NCBI GenBank assembly: GCA_019636055.1
Contig: JAHBYH010000004.1
Coordinates: 1 to 64,000, forward strand
Direction of reading: 5' to 3'
DNA length: 64,000 nt
DNA from: Candidatus Paracaedibacteraceae bacterium
Lineage (GTDB): Bacteria; Pseudomonadota; Alphaproteobacteria; Paracaedibacterales; Paracaedibacteraceae
In this document: piece after piece, positions 44,365-51,613 of the stretch
Numbering within the stretch: position 1 is the stretch's first letter
How the letters are laid out: the number at the start of each line of letters is the position of its first letter
The notes under the pieces: model-generated
What the model was told of the DNA's origin: nothing
What the model saw: only the letters and a program-made list of their open reading frames with translations
The model's database searches: none
Translations under genes and position numbers: made by a program

Positions 44365-45165
44365 ATGTCAACGCAACGAATGCTGACAGGATCAGCTTTG
44401 ATGAACGTGATGGTGGCAGCTGCACATAAAGCTGGTCGTGGGTTAGTTCGTGATTTTGGTGAAATCGAGCAATTGCAGGTTTCTCGTAAAAGTCTAGGTG
44501 ACTTTGTGAGTACAGCTGATATCAAGGCTGAAAAGACAATTATCCAAGAGTTGCAAAAAGCAAGGCCTGGCTATGGTTTTGTCATAGAGGAATCGGGTGA
44601 GATTCCGGGGGAAGATGCAGATAATACATGGATTGTTGATCCTCTTGACGGGACATCAAACTTTTTGCACGGTATTCCGCAATTTGCAATTTCGATTGCG
44701 CTGCAGCGTAAAGGGGAAATTGTTGCTGGAGTTGTCTATAATCCGGTTTTGGACGAGTTATACTGGTCTGAAAAAGGGTCTGGTTCCTTTTTGAATCAAC
44801 GTCGTCTTCGTGTCTCAGGGCGTCAGCACATTGATGAGGCATTGATTGCCTGTGGGACACCGTATGGCAAGCGTGGGAGTTCTGAGAAGTTCGTCAATGG
44901 GTTCCGTAAGTTGGTTGGTATCGTTTCTGGTATGCGCCGTTTTGGTTGTGTTGCCTTAGATATGTGCTTTGTCGCAGCTGGCCGCCTTGAAGGCTGTTTT
45001 GAGACTAATTTGAAGTCTTGGGATATTGCAGCAGGGGCTTTGATTGTCAAAGAAGCGGGGGGCTATGTTTGTGACTTTGACGGGGAACAAGATTTTCTTG
45101 GAAAAGGAAACGTAATTGCTGGCAATGAAGCAATTTTCCCAGAATTGAAAAAAGCAATTATTTAG
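44365..45165 (+). CDS. suhB: Inositol-1-monophosphatase family protein SuhB
   Basis: The 266-residue Mg-dependent phosphatase has the metal motifs FVIEESGE, WIVDPLDGTSNFLHGIPQFAIS and SWDIAAGALIVKEAGG. SuhB proteins hydrolyse inositol phosphates and in some bacteria also take part in rRNA transcription antitermination complexes. The start ATG 44365 lies after an AAGGGA site. It follows efp by 72 bp, separated by the hairpin. Confidence 0.93.
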   Translation: MSTQRMLTGSALMNVMVAAAHKAGRGLVRDFGEIEQLQVSRKSLGDFVSTADIKAEKTIIQELQKARPGYGFVIEESGEIPGEDADNTWIVDPLDGTSNFLHGIPQFAISIALQRKGEIVAGVVYNPVLDELYWSEKGSGSFLNQRRLRVSGRQHIDEALIACGTPYGKRGSSEKFVNGFRKLVGIVSGMRRFGCVALDMCFVAAGRLEGCFETNLKSWDIAAGALIVKEAGGYVCDFDGEQDFLGKGNVIAGNEAIFPELKKAII

Positions 45166-45217
45166 TTTTGCTAGTGGGTTTTTGTCACGTTTAACGGGGG
45201 TGAACGCTTAGGGCGCT

Positions 45218-45583
45218 TTACCCTCTAACTTTTTCGTCTTTTTCCATGATCGTATAAAAATCAAACCCATATTTTTCTCGAGCCTCAGCTATCATCGCCA
45301 TCATGGTATTTGATGCCTGCTGTAGATCCTTTGGGTGGTTTTTGCCTTTACTGTGATTAATTAAGCCTTGTGCCCAACAATGATAGTGTTTGATTTTCAT
45401 GTAGGCGTGAACGGGCATGAAAAAGATGGTATAATCCTCGGAGCCTAAGATTCGTTCAGCATCTTTGCAAATATCATCTAATGCACAAAGGATATCTTGA
45501 ATGTCTTTGGCATCTTTTGGGTCTTTAAAATAGGCATACATAATTCTTTTGTCTGATAATTCGCTATGAGCTGCGGTTATCAT
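45218..45583 (-). CDS. Unknown protein, start codon unclear, probably secreted
   Basis: From ATG 45583 there are 121 residues, rich in Asp, His and Met, with no known family. The same frame is open for ~70 more codons upstream (to TAG near 45800). Those codons read like a signal peptide (FRPIPIVILFLCILFGF) and a polar start (DVDRQIDKAVLPKLNIDIKLP) without ATG, GTG or TTG. So the gene probably once began near 45770, and has lost its start, uses a rare ATT/ATA, or has an error in the T-rich tract. The rest of 45584-45849 is the shared upstream region with the SNF2 gene. Confidence 0.5.
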   Translation of the reverse strand: MITAAHSELSDKRIMYAYFKDPKDAKDIQDILCALDDICKDAERILGSEDYTIFFMPVHAYMKIKHYHCWAQGLINHSKGKNHPKDLQQASNTMMAMIAEAREKYGFDFYTIMEKDEKVRG

Positions 45584-45849
45584 CGTGTGGAATGAGATTA
45601 ACTCTATGTCTAACTGAGATTTCGGTAGTTTTATATCAATATTGAGTTTAGGGAGAACCGCTTTGTCTATTTGGCGGTCAACGTCAGCAACAATAGGTTC
45701 AAACCCGAATAATATGCAAAGGAAGAGGATAACGATAGGAATTGGTCGGAACTCTAGATTTTTAAATAATATAATATCGTAGACAAAAAAACAAAAAAAT
45801 GTCTATACTAAATGGATAAAAAAGTTAAAAGAGTGAATCCTTTAAAAGT

Positions 45850-48093
45850 ATGAGCGCCCAATCTGTGACTGTAAATTCTAATTCTGATGTAACTGCAAAG
45901 TTGCGTGTTTTCTCTGGCGAAGTCAAAGTAAAAGATAAACCGTGGTCGGCGGCTAAATCCTTTGTCCATGTCTGTGCCTTTTTAGACGGCTCGGCAGAGG
46001 CTCTTCATAAACTTGAGAGTATCGGCTGGCAATCCGTTAAAACGCTGGGTGCTGTTATTGACCCATCAACCTTGGCGACGACAACGCACGTTATCCTTGA
46101 TAGCGATAAAAGTTTGGCTCAACTGGCACAGGAATTTTATCAGATTCATATGCCTGAATTGATTGAGCAAGGATGGGATATCGATGTTGACGATAGCTTT
46201 CCGTTCCGTCCTATCGAAGTTCAAGGTGAATGGTATGCCAATCTGGATAAAGCTATAACGACAACAACAGACTGGTTTGATCTTGAACTTGGTCTGATGA
46301 TTGATGGGGAACGGGTTAATATCTTGCCATTACTGGTTAAAATGCTCCGAGAAGAAGGTGCTAAGGACAAACTAAAAGAAGCTTTGGATGACAAAGAAGG
46401 GGGCATGGTGTATGTTCCTTTGGAAGATGGCCGTTTACTTCCTGTCCCCGCCGATAAGATTCGTTTTATTGCCAAAACATTGATTGAGCTACATGATGCG
46501 GATTCTTTGACGGATGAAGGGAAGCTAAGGCTATCGACGTGGCAATCGACTCAGCTTGTTGAAATTGAGGCTGCCATGCAGGCTGCACAAATGCGTTGGT
46601 TTGGTGATGAGCAGGTGCGAGAACTCGGGGCGAAACTTAAGGATTTTACCAAGATTTCTCCTGTTGATATGCCGGATTCCTTGCAATGTGAACTGCGGTG
46701 TTACCAAAAACAGGGACTCAGCTGGTTACAATTTCTGCGCGAAAATAACCTCAATGGAATTTTGGCAGATGATATGGGGTTGGGGAAGACTGTTCAGGCG
46801 TTGTCGCATATTCTTAAGGAAAAAGAATCTGGCCGTATGGATCGCCCTATTTTAGTTGTGGCGCCGACTAGTTTGATGGTCAACTGGCGTCATGAAGCTG
46901 CTAAATATGCTCCAAAACTTAAAGTTTTGACCTTGCATGGTCAGGATCGCAAAGATTTCTTTAATTTAATTAACGCTCATGATCTGGTCTTGACGACATA
47001 TCCATTGCTATCGCGGGATAAAGATCATTTGGTTAAGCATGAATTCCATATGTTGATTTTGGACGAAGCCCAAGTCATTAAAAACCCCAACACCATGGCA
47101 CATCGAACGGTGCAGCAGATTAATGCAAGGCATCGTTTGTGTTTGACTGGTACGCCTATGGAAAACCATTTGGGGGAACTTTGGGCGTTATTCTATTTCT
47201 TGATGCCCGGATTTTTGGGGGACCAAAAGAAATTTAATCAGACATTTCGTGTTCCGATTGAAAAACACGGGGATAATGATCGCCGTGATAATCTTGCAAG
47301 GCGCGTTAAGCCGTTTATGTTGCGGCGGACAAAAAGTCAAGTTGTGTCTGAACTTCCGCCGAAGACGGAAATGATCCAAACCATTGAGTTGATGCCGGAA
47401 CAACGAGCCTTATATGAAAGTATTCGCCTTACGATGCACGAACGCGTGCGTCAGGAAATTCAAGAAAAGGGACTTAATAAAAGCCATATCGTCATCTTGG
47501 ACGCACTACTAAAACTCCGTCAGGTTTGTTGCGATCCGCGCTTGCTTAAGCTGGATGCAGCACGAGGGGTTCTCGAGTCTGCTAAGGTTCAGTTCTTAAG
47601 GGATACCTTGCCGGAAATGATTGAAGAGGGGCGTCAGATTTTGTTGTTCTCTCAGTTTACCAGTATGTTGGCTTTGATCGAGGAAGAGCTTACAAAAATC
47701 GGCATTCCATATGTTAAGCTAACCGGGCAAACAAAAGACCGAGCAACGCCTATTGAAGAATTCCAATCCGGGAAAGCACCTGTGTTCCTGATTAGTCTCA
47801 AAGCTGGTGGAACTGGGTTAAACTTGACTGCGGCAGATACAGTTATTCACTTTGACCCATGGTGGAATCCTGCTGTTGAAAATCAAGCGACAGATCGTGC
47901 CTATCGTATTGGTCAAGATAAACCTGTTTTTGTCTACAAGCTTATAACCGAAGGAACTGTTGAAGAAAAGATTATGATGATGCAGCAACGCAAAGCAACA
48001 CTATTGTCGGGGATCTTTGATGGTAAACAAGACACGGATGGTCTGTTTAATGCAGATGATCTAGAGGCATTGTTTGAACCATTGCCGCAGTGA
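45850..48093 (+). CDS. SNF2-family DNA-dependent ATPase/helicase
   Basis: The 747-residue protein has the SNF2 motifs in order: LADDMGLGKTVQALSH (motif I, about 305-320), VVAPTSLMVNW (Ia), LILDEAQVIKNP (II), LTGTPMENHLGELWALFYFL (III), LLFSQFTSML (IV), LKAGGTGLNLTAADTVIHFDPWWNPAVENQATDRAYRIGQ (V-VI). It remodels or translocates on DNA without strand separation. The N-terminal ~270 residues lack the zinc SWIM finger seen in some bacterial members. No restriction or defence partner genes are adjacent, so a repair or transcription role is as likely as defence. Confidence 0.92.
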   Translation: MSAQSVTVNSNSDVTAKLRVFSGEVKVKDKPWSAAKSFVHVCAFLDGSAEALHKLESIGWQSVKTLGAVIDPSTLATTTHVILDSDKSLAQLAQEFYQIHMPELIEQGWDIDVDDSFPFRPIEVQGEWYANLDKAITTTTDWFDLELGLMIDGERVNILPLLVKMLREEGAKDKLKEALDDKEGGMVYVPLEDGRLLPVPADKIRFIAKTLIELHDADSLTDEGKLRLSTWQSTQLVEIEAAMQAAQMRWFGDEQVRELGAKLKDFTKISPVDMPDSLQCELRCYQKQGLSWLQFLRENNLNGILADDMGLGKTVQALSHILKEKESGRMDRPILVVAPTSLMVNWRHEAAKYAPKLKVLTLHGQDRKDFFNLINAHDLVLTTYPLLSRDKDHLVKHEFHMLILDEAQVIKNPNTMAHRTVQQINARHRLCLTGTPMENHLGELWALFYFLMPGFLGDQKKFNQTFRVPIEKHGDNDRRDNLARRVKPFMLRRTKSQVVSELPPKTEMIQTIELMPEQRALYESIRLTMHERVRQEIQEKGLNKSHIVILDALLKLRQVCCDPRLLKLDAARGVLESAKVQFLRDTLPEMIEEGRQILLFSQFTSMLALIEEELTKIGIPYVKLTGQTKDRATPIEEFQSGKAPVFLISLKAGGTGLNLTAADTVIHFDPWWNPAVENQATDRAYRIGQDKPVFVYKLITEGTVEEKIMMMQQRKATLLSGIFDGKQDTDGLFNADDLEALFEPLPQ

Positions 48094-48218
48094 TACGGGT
48101 CATCAGAAATGGTCCTACAGCAATTCTGCGGAATATCAGCCTTACGGATATACTCAGTGCACGCTTGCGCAGTCTCGTTCTTGAATCCATCTGTATTGCT
48201 TATTTCTGATGACTCGTA
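48094..48218. repeat. Hairpin-ended dispersed repeat, copy 1
   Basis: The ends form a 17-bp inverted repeat with one G-U pair (48094-48110 with 48202-48218). The interior (GGTCCTACAG...CTTGAATCCATCTGTAT) matches the copy at 60338-60456 over most of its length. It begins directly after the SNF2 stop codon and lies between convergent genes. No transposase is present. It resembles a miniature mobile or REP-like element. Confidence 0.8.
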
Positions 48219-48239
48219 ATAAGAATTGCCGTGGTAATC

Positions 48240-48881
48240 CTATTCTTCTGACACGACATGAGTTTTAATTGATGCGAGTGTCAAATTGATTGCATCAATC
48301 TGATTAGCGATTTGCTTTTGTGTGAAATCTGTTTTCCGAGCGATTTGTCCTAGCATTGCGCGTTGTGTGGCCATTTGTTCCATCAGGTTTTGTTGATATT
48401 CTGTTGAAACATTGATTAATGCGTCAATATGCGGCTGTGCCTCTCTCGCGGCATCAGGGGTTAAGAACCCAGTAGATCTTAAGATTTTAATGATGTATGT
48501 GTTATCTGAGTTCTTTGGTAAAATCTTTTCTACTTCATTGAGAGCAGTTATTCGTAACTTTGTTGTTTCTTGAGCTATTCTCAATCTCTCTTGAGCACTG
48601 AGAGCGTCATTTGCAGCTGCAATAAATTGAGCTTTTAATTTTTGAAAGGTACCAATACATAACTCTAATTTCTCTTTGGATGTCTTTGTTGATATTGCTT
48701 CATCAATAAGGGTTGTGGCATCTAGTTGCAATTGATCAAGCTGAATCAGCGTTGATTTTAAATCTTGAGTACCCTCTATAAGATGTCCCCATGTCGTGTT
48801 GACAAAGGCATCATGGGTTATTTCTTCCTGGGCTAAGGATAGATTAATCAAAAAAACGGGTAAAGCTAAAAGCATTTTCAT
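48240..48881 (-). CDS. Exported helical protein, unknown
   Basis: The 213-residue precursor has a signal peptide (MKMLLALPVFLINLSLA) followed by an almost wholly helical, Gln/Glu/Ala/Leu-rich body (TKTSKEKLELCIGTFQKLKAQFIAAANDALSAQERLRIAQ...). The body has coiled-coil character and a Gln/Met-rich stretch near the end (NLMEQMATQRAMLGQIARK). No family recognised. It is likely periplasmic or secreted. It is one of three unrelated secreted orphans between 48.2 and 50.3 kb. Confidence 0.6.
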   Translation of the reverse strand: MKMLLALPVFLINLSLAQEEITHDAFVNTTWGHLIEGTQDLKSTLIQLDQLQLDATTLIDEAISTKTSKEKLELCIGTFQKLKAQFIAAANDALSAQERLRIAQETTKLRITALNEVEKILPKNSDNTYIIKILRSTGFLTPDAAREAQPHIDALINVSTEYQQNLMEQMATQRAMLGQIARKTDFTQKQIANQIDAINLTLASIKTHVVSEE

Positions 48882-49253
48882 TAAACAATCTCCGGTAAAT
48901 AGGTTTGAAGTATTACATTCAAATGGTATGACTACATAAACAGCAGTAGTTACTTGCTACGTTTAGGCTTAATTTTTATCCCTGTCATAGAAGGTAAATA
49001 ATATAGCTGTGTTATATAGTTTATTTTGGATTGTGAAAAGTTAATGAAATATGAATGAATTAATAGGATAACAAGCGATACGATTGTGAAAAACATATGT
49101 TTTTTAAGTAATTATCGTTAATTATAGTATTTTAGATTTTATAATGAATGATTTCAATCTGTGTTGAGTCCAATTGTATTTCTATAATTTGACTTATTGA
49201 AAACACTTTATATGTATTGTTAATATGTGTGTCACTTTTAAATGGATACGATT
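48882..49253. other. AT-rich intergenic region
   Basis: About 370 bp without a convincing gene. It holds divergent promoter DNA for 48240 and 49254. Around 49078-49091 the text GATACGATTGTGAAAA is nearly the same as the translation-start region of the next gene (49245-49260), with only a very short frame after it. This may be a vestige of a duplicated gene start. Nothing else stands out. Confidence 0.4.
49189..49216 (+). promoter_or_regulatory. Sigma-70-like promoter
   Basis: TTGACT (49189-49194) and TATGTA (49211-49216) are 16 bp apart and end 38 bp before ATG 49254. This is the best promoter match in the intergenic region. Confidence 0.5.
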
Positions 49254-49685
49254 ATGAAAATAGTTCTTTTTATTTTTGTAAGTGCTTTCGTTTTTGGAAA
49301 TATGGGCTATGCTTCTGATCGTTCTGAGAGCGAGAATCAAGTGTCCCCGGTAGGATCCGGAGACAGGACTGTTCGATCATGGAAATCAAATGCAAAGACG
49401 CCTGATCAAGCTAAAGGGTTGTACAAATACCAGTCAATGGAAAGTAAAAAGTTGGCTAAGGAAAAAGCCGCAGCAGCAAATGCAGGTGATGTTCAGCAAA
49501 AAATTCATATTGAATCGCAAGTTGCCGATTATAAACAGCGTGAGAAAGAGCGTCAGCAAGTTCAGGCAAGTTCATCTGAAAACAAGGAGTCCAGACTTGG
49601 ATCTAAGAAAAAAACGTTGACTGAGGCTGAAAAAGATCTGATTCGGCGTCAATTTCCAGGACATGCGGATCGACTTGCAGATTGA
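49254..49685 (+). CDS. Small exported Lys/Gln-rich protein, unknown
   Basis: ATG 49254 is preferred to 49242 because GGA lies seven bases upstream. The 143-residue product has a signal peptide (MKIVLFIFVSAFVFGNMGYA). A highly charged, repeat-free, probably disordered or helical region follows (SKKLAKEKAAAANAGD, KQREKERQQVQAS). A short C-terminal motif, LTEAEKDLIRRQFPGHADRLAD, might be a folded tail. No family recognised. Its 3' 83 bp overlap the convergent gene 49603-50289. Confidence 0.55.
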   Translation: MKIVLFIFVSAFVFGNMGYASDRSESENQVSPVGSGDRTVRSWKSNAKTPDQAKGLYKYQSMESKKLAKEKAAAANAGDVQQKIHIESQVADYKQREKERQQVQASSSENKESRLGSKKKTLTEAEKDLIRRQFPGHADRLAD

Positions 49686-50289
49686 TGGCATCTGTAAGCT
49701 TTACAGAATGGTGCTTTACAGTTTCTCTTAAGTATAGCACTTTGAATTCCAGAGACTTTAAATAACACTCTTCTGTCTCAAGGACGTACAAAACAAATGA
49801 TAGATGTGTTTGGGCACATGCTATTATATGATTCAATGTGTTAATTTCCTGAATGAGGGTGTTCATACTGAATGACTCTGCTGTGACTAATTTTCTTGGG
49901 TAAATGTATCCGGGGCTATAGGCTAGTTGTTGGCAAAGCTGTTCTTGGTATTTTGTTAAACGTATTTGGCCTATATTGTAACTTTTCCAAGAGTATTGAT
50001 CAAAAGTGGCATTTTCTGATGTGTTTGATAAATCCCACATTGTTTCAGTAACTTTTTTGATAAAATTACGTATAGTTTTGACGGTTATATCTAATTTATT
50101 TAGATCGTTTTTTCTTGTCTTATATTCTGTCGTCTTGCGATTCAGTGTTTTGAGCGCTACTCGCAATCTTTGAGTTTCTTTTGTCATGTATTGATGATCA
50201 CGATGTTGCGGATAAAATTGTGTTTGTCCAGCATCGTATGAGTGAGTACAGGTAAGGAGGAATAATAAAGAGATAATAAGTTTAGACAT
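49603..50289 (-). CDS. Exported protein, unknown
   Basis: ATG 50289 was chosen because MSKLIISLLFLLTCTHS behaves as a signal peptide; an upstream ATG at 50340 adds 17 residues that would bury it. The 228-residue product is helical and rich in Thr, Tyr, Lys and Leu, with coiled stretches (LRVALKTLNRKTTEYKTRK and LIQEINTLNHIIACAQ). LLTC near the signal end is only a poor lipobox. No family recognised and no clear ribosome site. The end overlaps 83 bp of the convergent gene. Confidence 0.55.
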   Translation of the reverse strand: MSKLIISLLFLLTCTHSYDAGQTQFYPQHRDHQYMTKETQRLRVALKTLNRKTTEYKTRKNDLNKLDITVKTIRNFIKKVTETMWDLSNTSENATFDQYSWKSYNIGQIRLTKYQEQLCQQLAYSPGYIYPRKLVTAESFSMNTLIQEINTLNHIIACAQTHLSFVLYVLETEECYLKSLEFKVLYLRETVKHHSVKLTDAINLQVDPHVLEIDAESDLFQPQSTFFS

Positions 50290-50461
50290 TATATTGAAAA
50301 CTGACTGATCAACGCTAACCATGTATAATAAGTGTAGCATCTCGCGTAATAGTTACCGGAAAAAATCAAAGATTAATTGAATGGGGCGTTTTTCTTCTCT
50401 TCCCTAATTAGATAATATGCGATAGATTTGTTTTAATGATTTGTTAACGATTGAAGATGTG

Positions 50462-51586
50462 ATGGTCGAAACACTCCTGTCTATGGTCCATAATCTATGG
50501 CCTTTTCTTGTTTTACTAACAATTTTAGTTTTTATCCATGAATTGGGGCACTATCTAGTTGCTCGGTGGAATGGTGTTAAAATTGAGGTTTTTTCAATCG
50601 GATTTGGTCCTGAGTTGTTTGGTTGGACAGATAAAGCCGATACCCGTTGGAAATTTAGCCTAATCCCGTTGGGCGGATATGTTAAGATGTACGGTGATGC
50701 GGATGCTGCCAGTAAACCGGACGCAGATGCAACTCAAGCAATGACGGCTGAGCAAAAAGCACTAACCCTACAAGGTAAGCGCGTCGGGCAGCGTATTGCT
50801 GTGGTTGCAGCCGGACCGGCTGCAAACTATTTGCTGGCAATAGTTATTTTGGCCGGTTTATATATGGTTAAAGGTGTGCCTGTCATCGAGCCGATTGTTG
50901 GAACCGTTGTTGAGCAAAGTGTTGCTCAGGATTTAGGGCTCAAGGCCAATGATAAAATTGTATCATTGAATGGAAAATCTGTTGAGAGCTTTGATGATCT
51001 GAGATTTACTTTACCGACATTGATAGGGAAAACCATTCAAATTGATGTTGAGCGTGATCAGAAAACAGTCCATCTCGACGGGAAAATGGAACATGACGGC
51101 AAAGCGACAAAATCATTGGGTATCACGCCATTTCTGCCAGATAAACCGTTGTACAAGGCTGTTGGAATTTTTGAATCAGCTTGGCTTGCTGTGGAGTATT
51201 GTTGGGATATGTCTGTCATGACGTTAAAGTCTTTGGGGCAAATGCTCATGGGGAATCGGTCTTCGGGTGAGTTGGGTGGTATCTTGAGTATTGGTGATAT
51301 GGCCAAGAAAAGTGCCTCACAAGGCTGGATTTCGTTTATTCTTTTGACAGCGTTGCTCTCTATAAATCTAGGTTTGATTAATTTGCTTCCGATTCCGGTC
51401 TTAGATGGTGGACACATTGTTTTTTATTCTATAGAAGGGCTTATTGGTCGCCCTGTTAGTGAAAAGGCTCAGGAAATTGCCTATACGGCGGGATTGTTGA
51501 TTGTCTTAACGTTAATGGCAGTAGCGACGTGGAATGATTTATCGCGATTTAAAATTATTGCGTGGGTTATTAATTTATTTAATTGA
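50462..51586 (+). CDS. rseP: RseP site-2 zinc metalloprotease
   Basis: An inner-membrane S2P protease that cuts transmembrane anti-sigma factors and signal peptide remnants. The zinc site is HELGH (residues 26-30) in FIHELGHYLVARWNGVKIEVFSIGFGPELFG, with a central PDZ domain (GLKANDKIVSLNGKSV). The C-terminal metal motif is LLPIPVLDGGH. ATG 50462 was chosen; a TTG 21 bp upstream and an ATG 21 bp downstream are alternatives. It precedes bamA by 27 bp, the usual pairing, but dxr and cdsA are missing upstream. Confidence 0.94.
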   Translation: MVETLLSMVHNLWPFLVLLTILVFIHELGHYLVARWNGVKIEVFSIGFGPELFGWTDKADTRWKFSLIPLGGYVKMYGDADAASKPDADATQAMTAEQKALTLQGKRVGQRIAVVAAGPAANYLLAIVILAGLYMVKGVPVIEPIVGTVVEQSVAQDLGLKANDKIVSLNGKSVESFDDLRFTLPTLIGKTIQIDVERDQKTVHLDGKMEHDGKATKSLGITPFLPDKPLYKAVGIFESAWLAVEYCWDMSVMTLKSLGQMLMGNRSSGELGGILSIGDMAKKSASQGWISFILLTALLSINLGLINLLPIPVLDGGHIVFYSIEGLIGRPVSEKAQEIAYTAGLLIVLTLMAVATWNDLSRFKIIAWVINLFN

Positions 51587-51613
51587 TTTCGGGTAAAAAA
51601 GGGGTAGAGGGTT

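Noticed and set aside
45850-48093. SNF2 gene as part of a phage-defence system such as DISARM or a type I R-M system
   Set aside because: No methylase, PLD nuclease, DUF1998 or specificity gene is adjacent; the neighbours are secreted orphans and suhB.
48094-48218. Repeat copy 1 as an ordinary bidirectional terminator of the SNF2 gene
   Set aside because: The 17-bp stem encloses ~90 bases and has no T run, and a second copy lies in a divergent promoter region.
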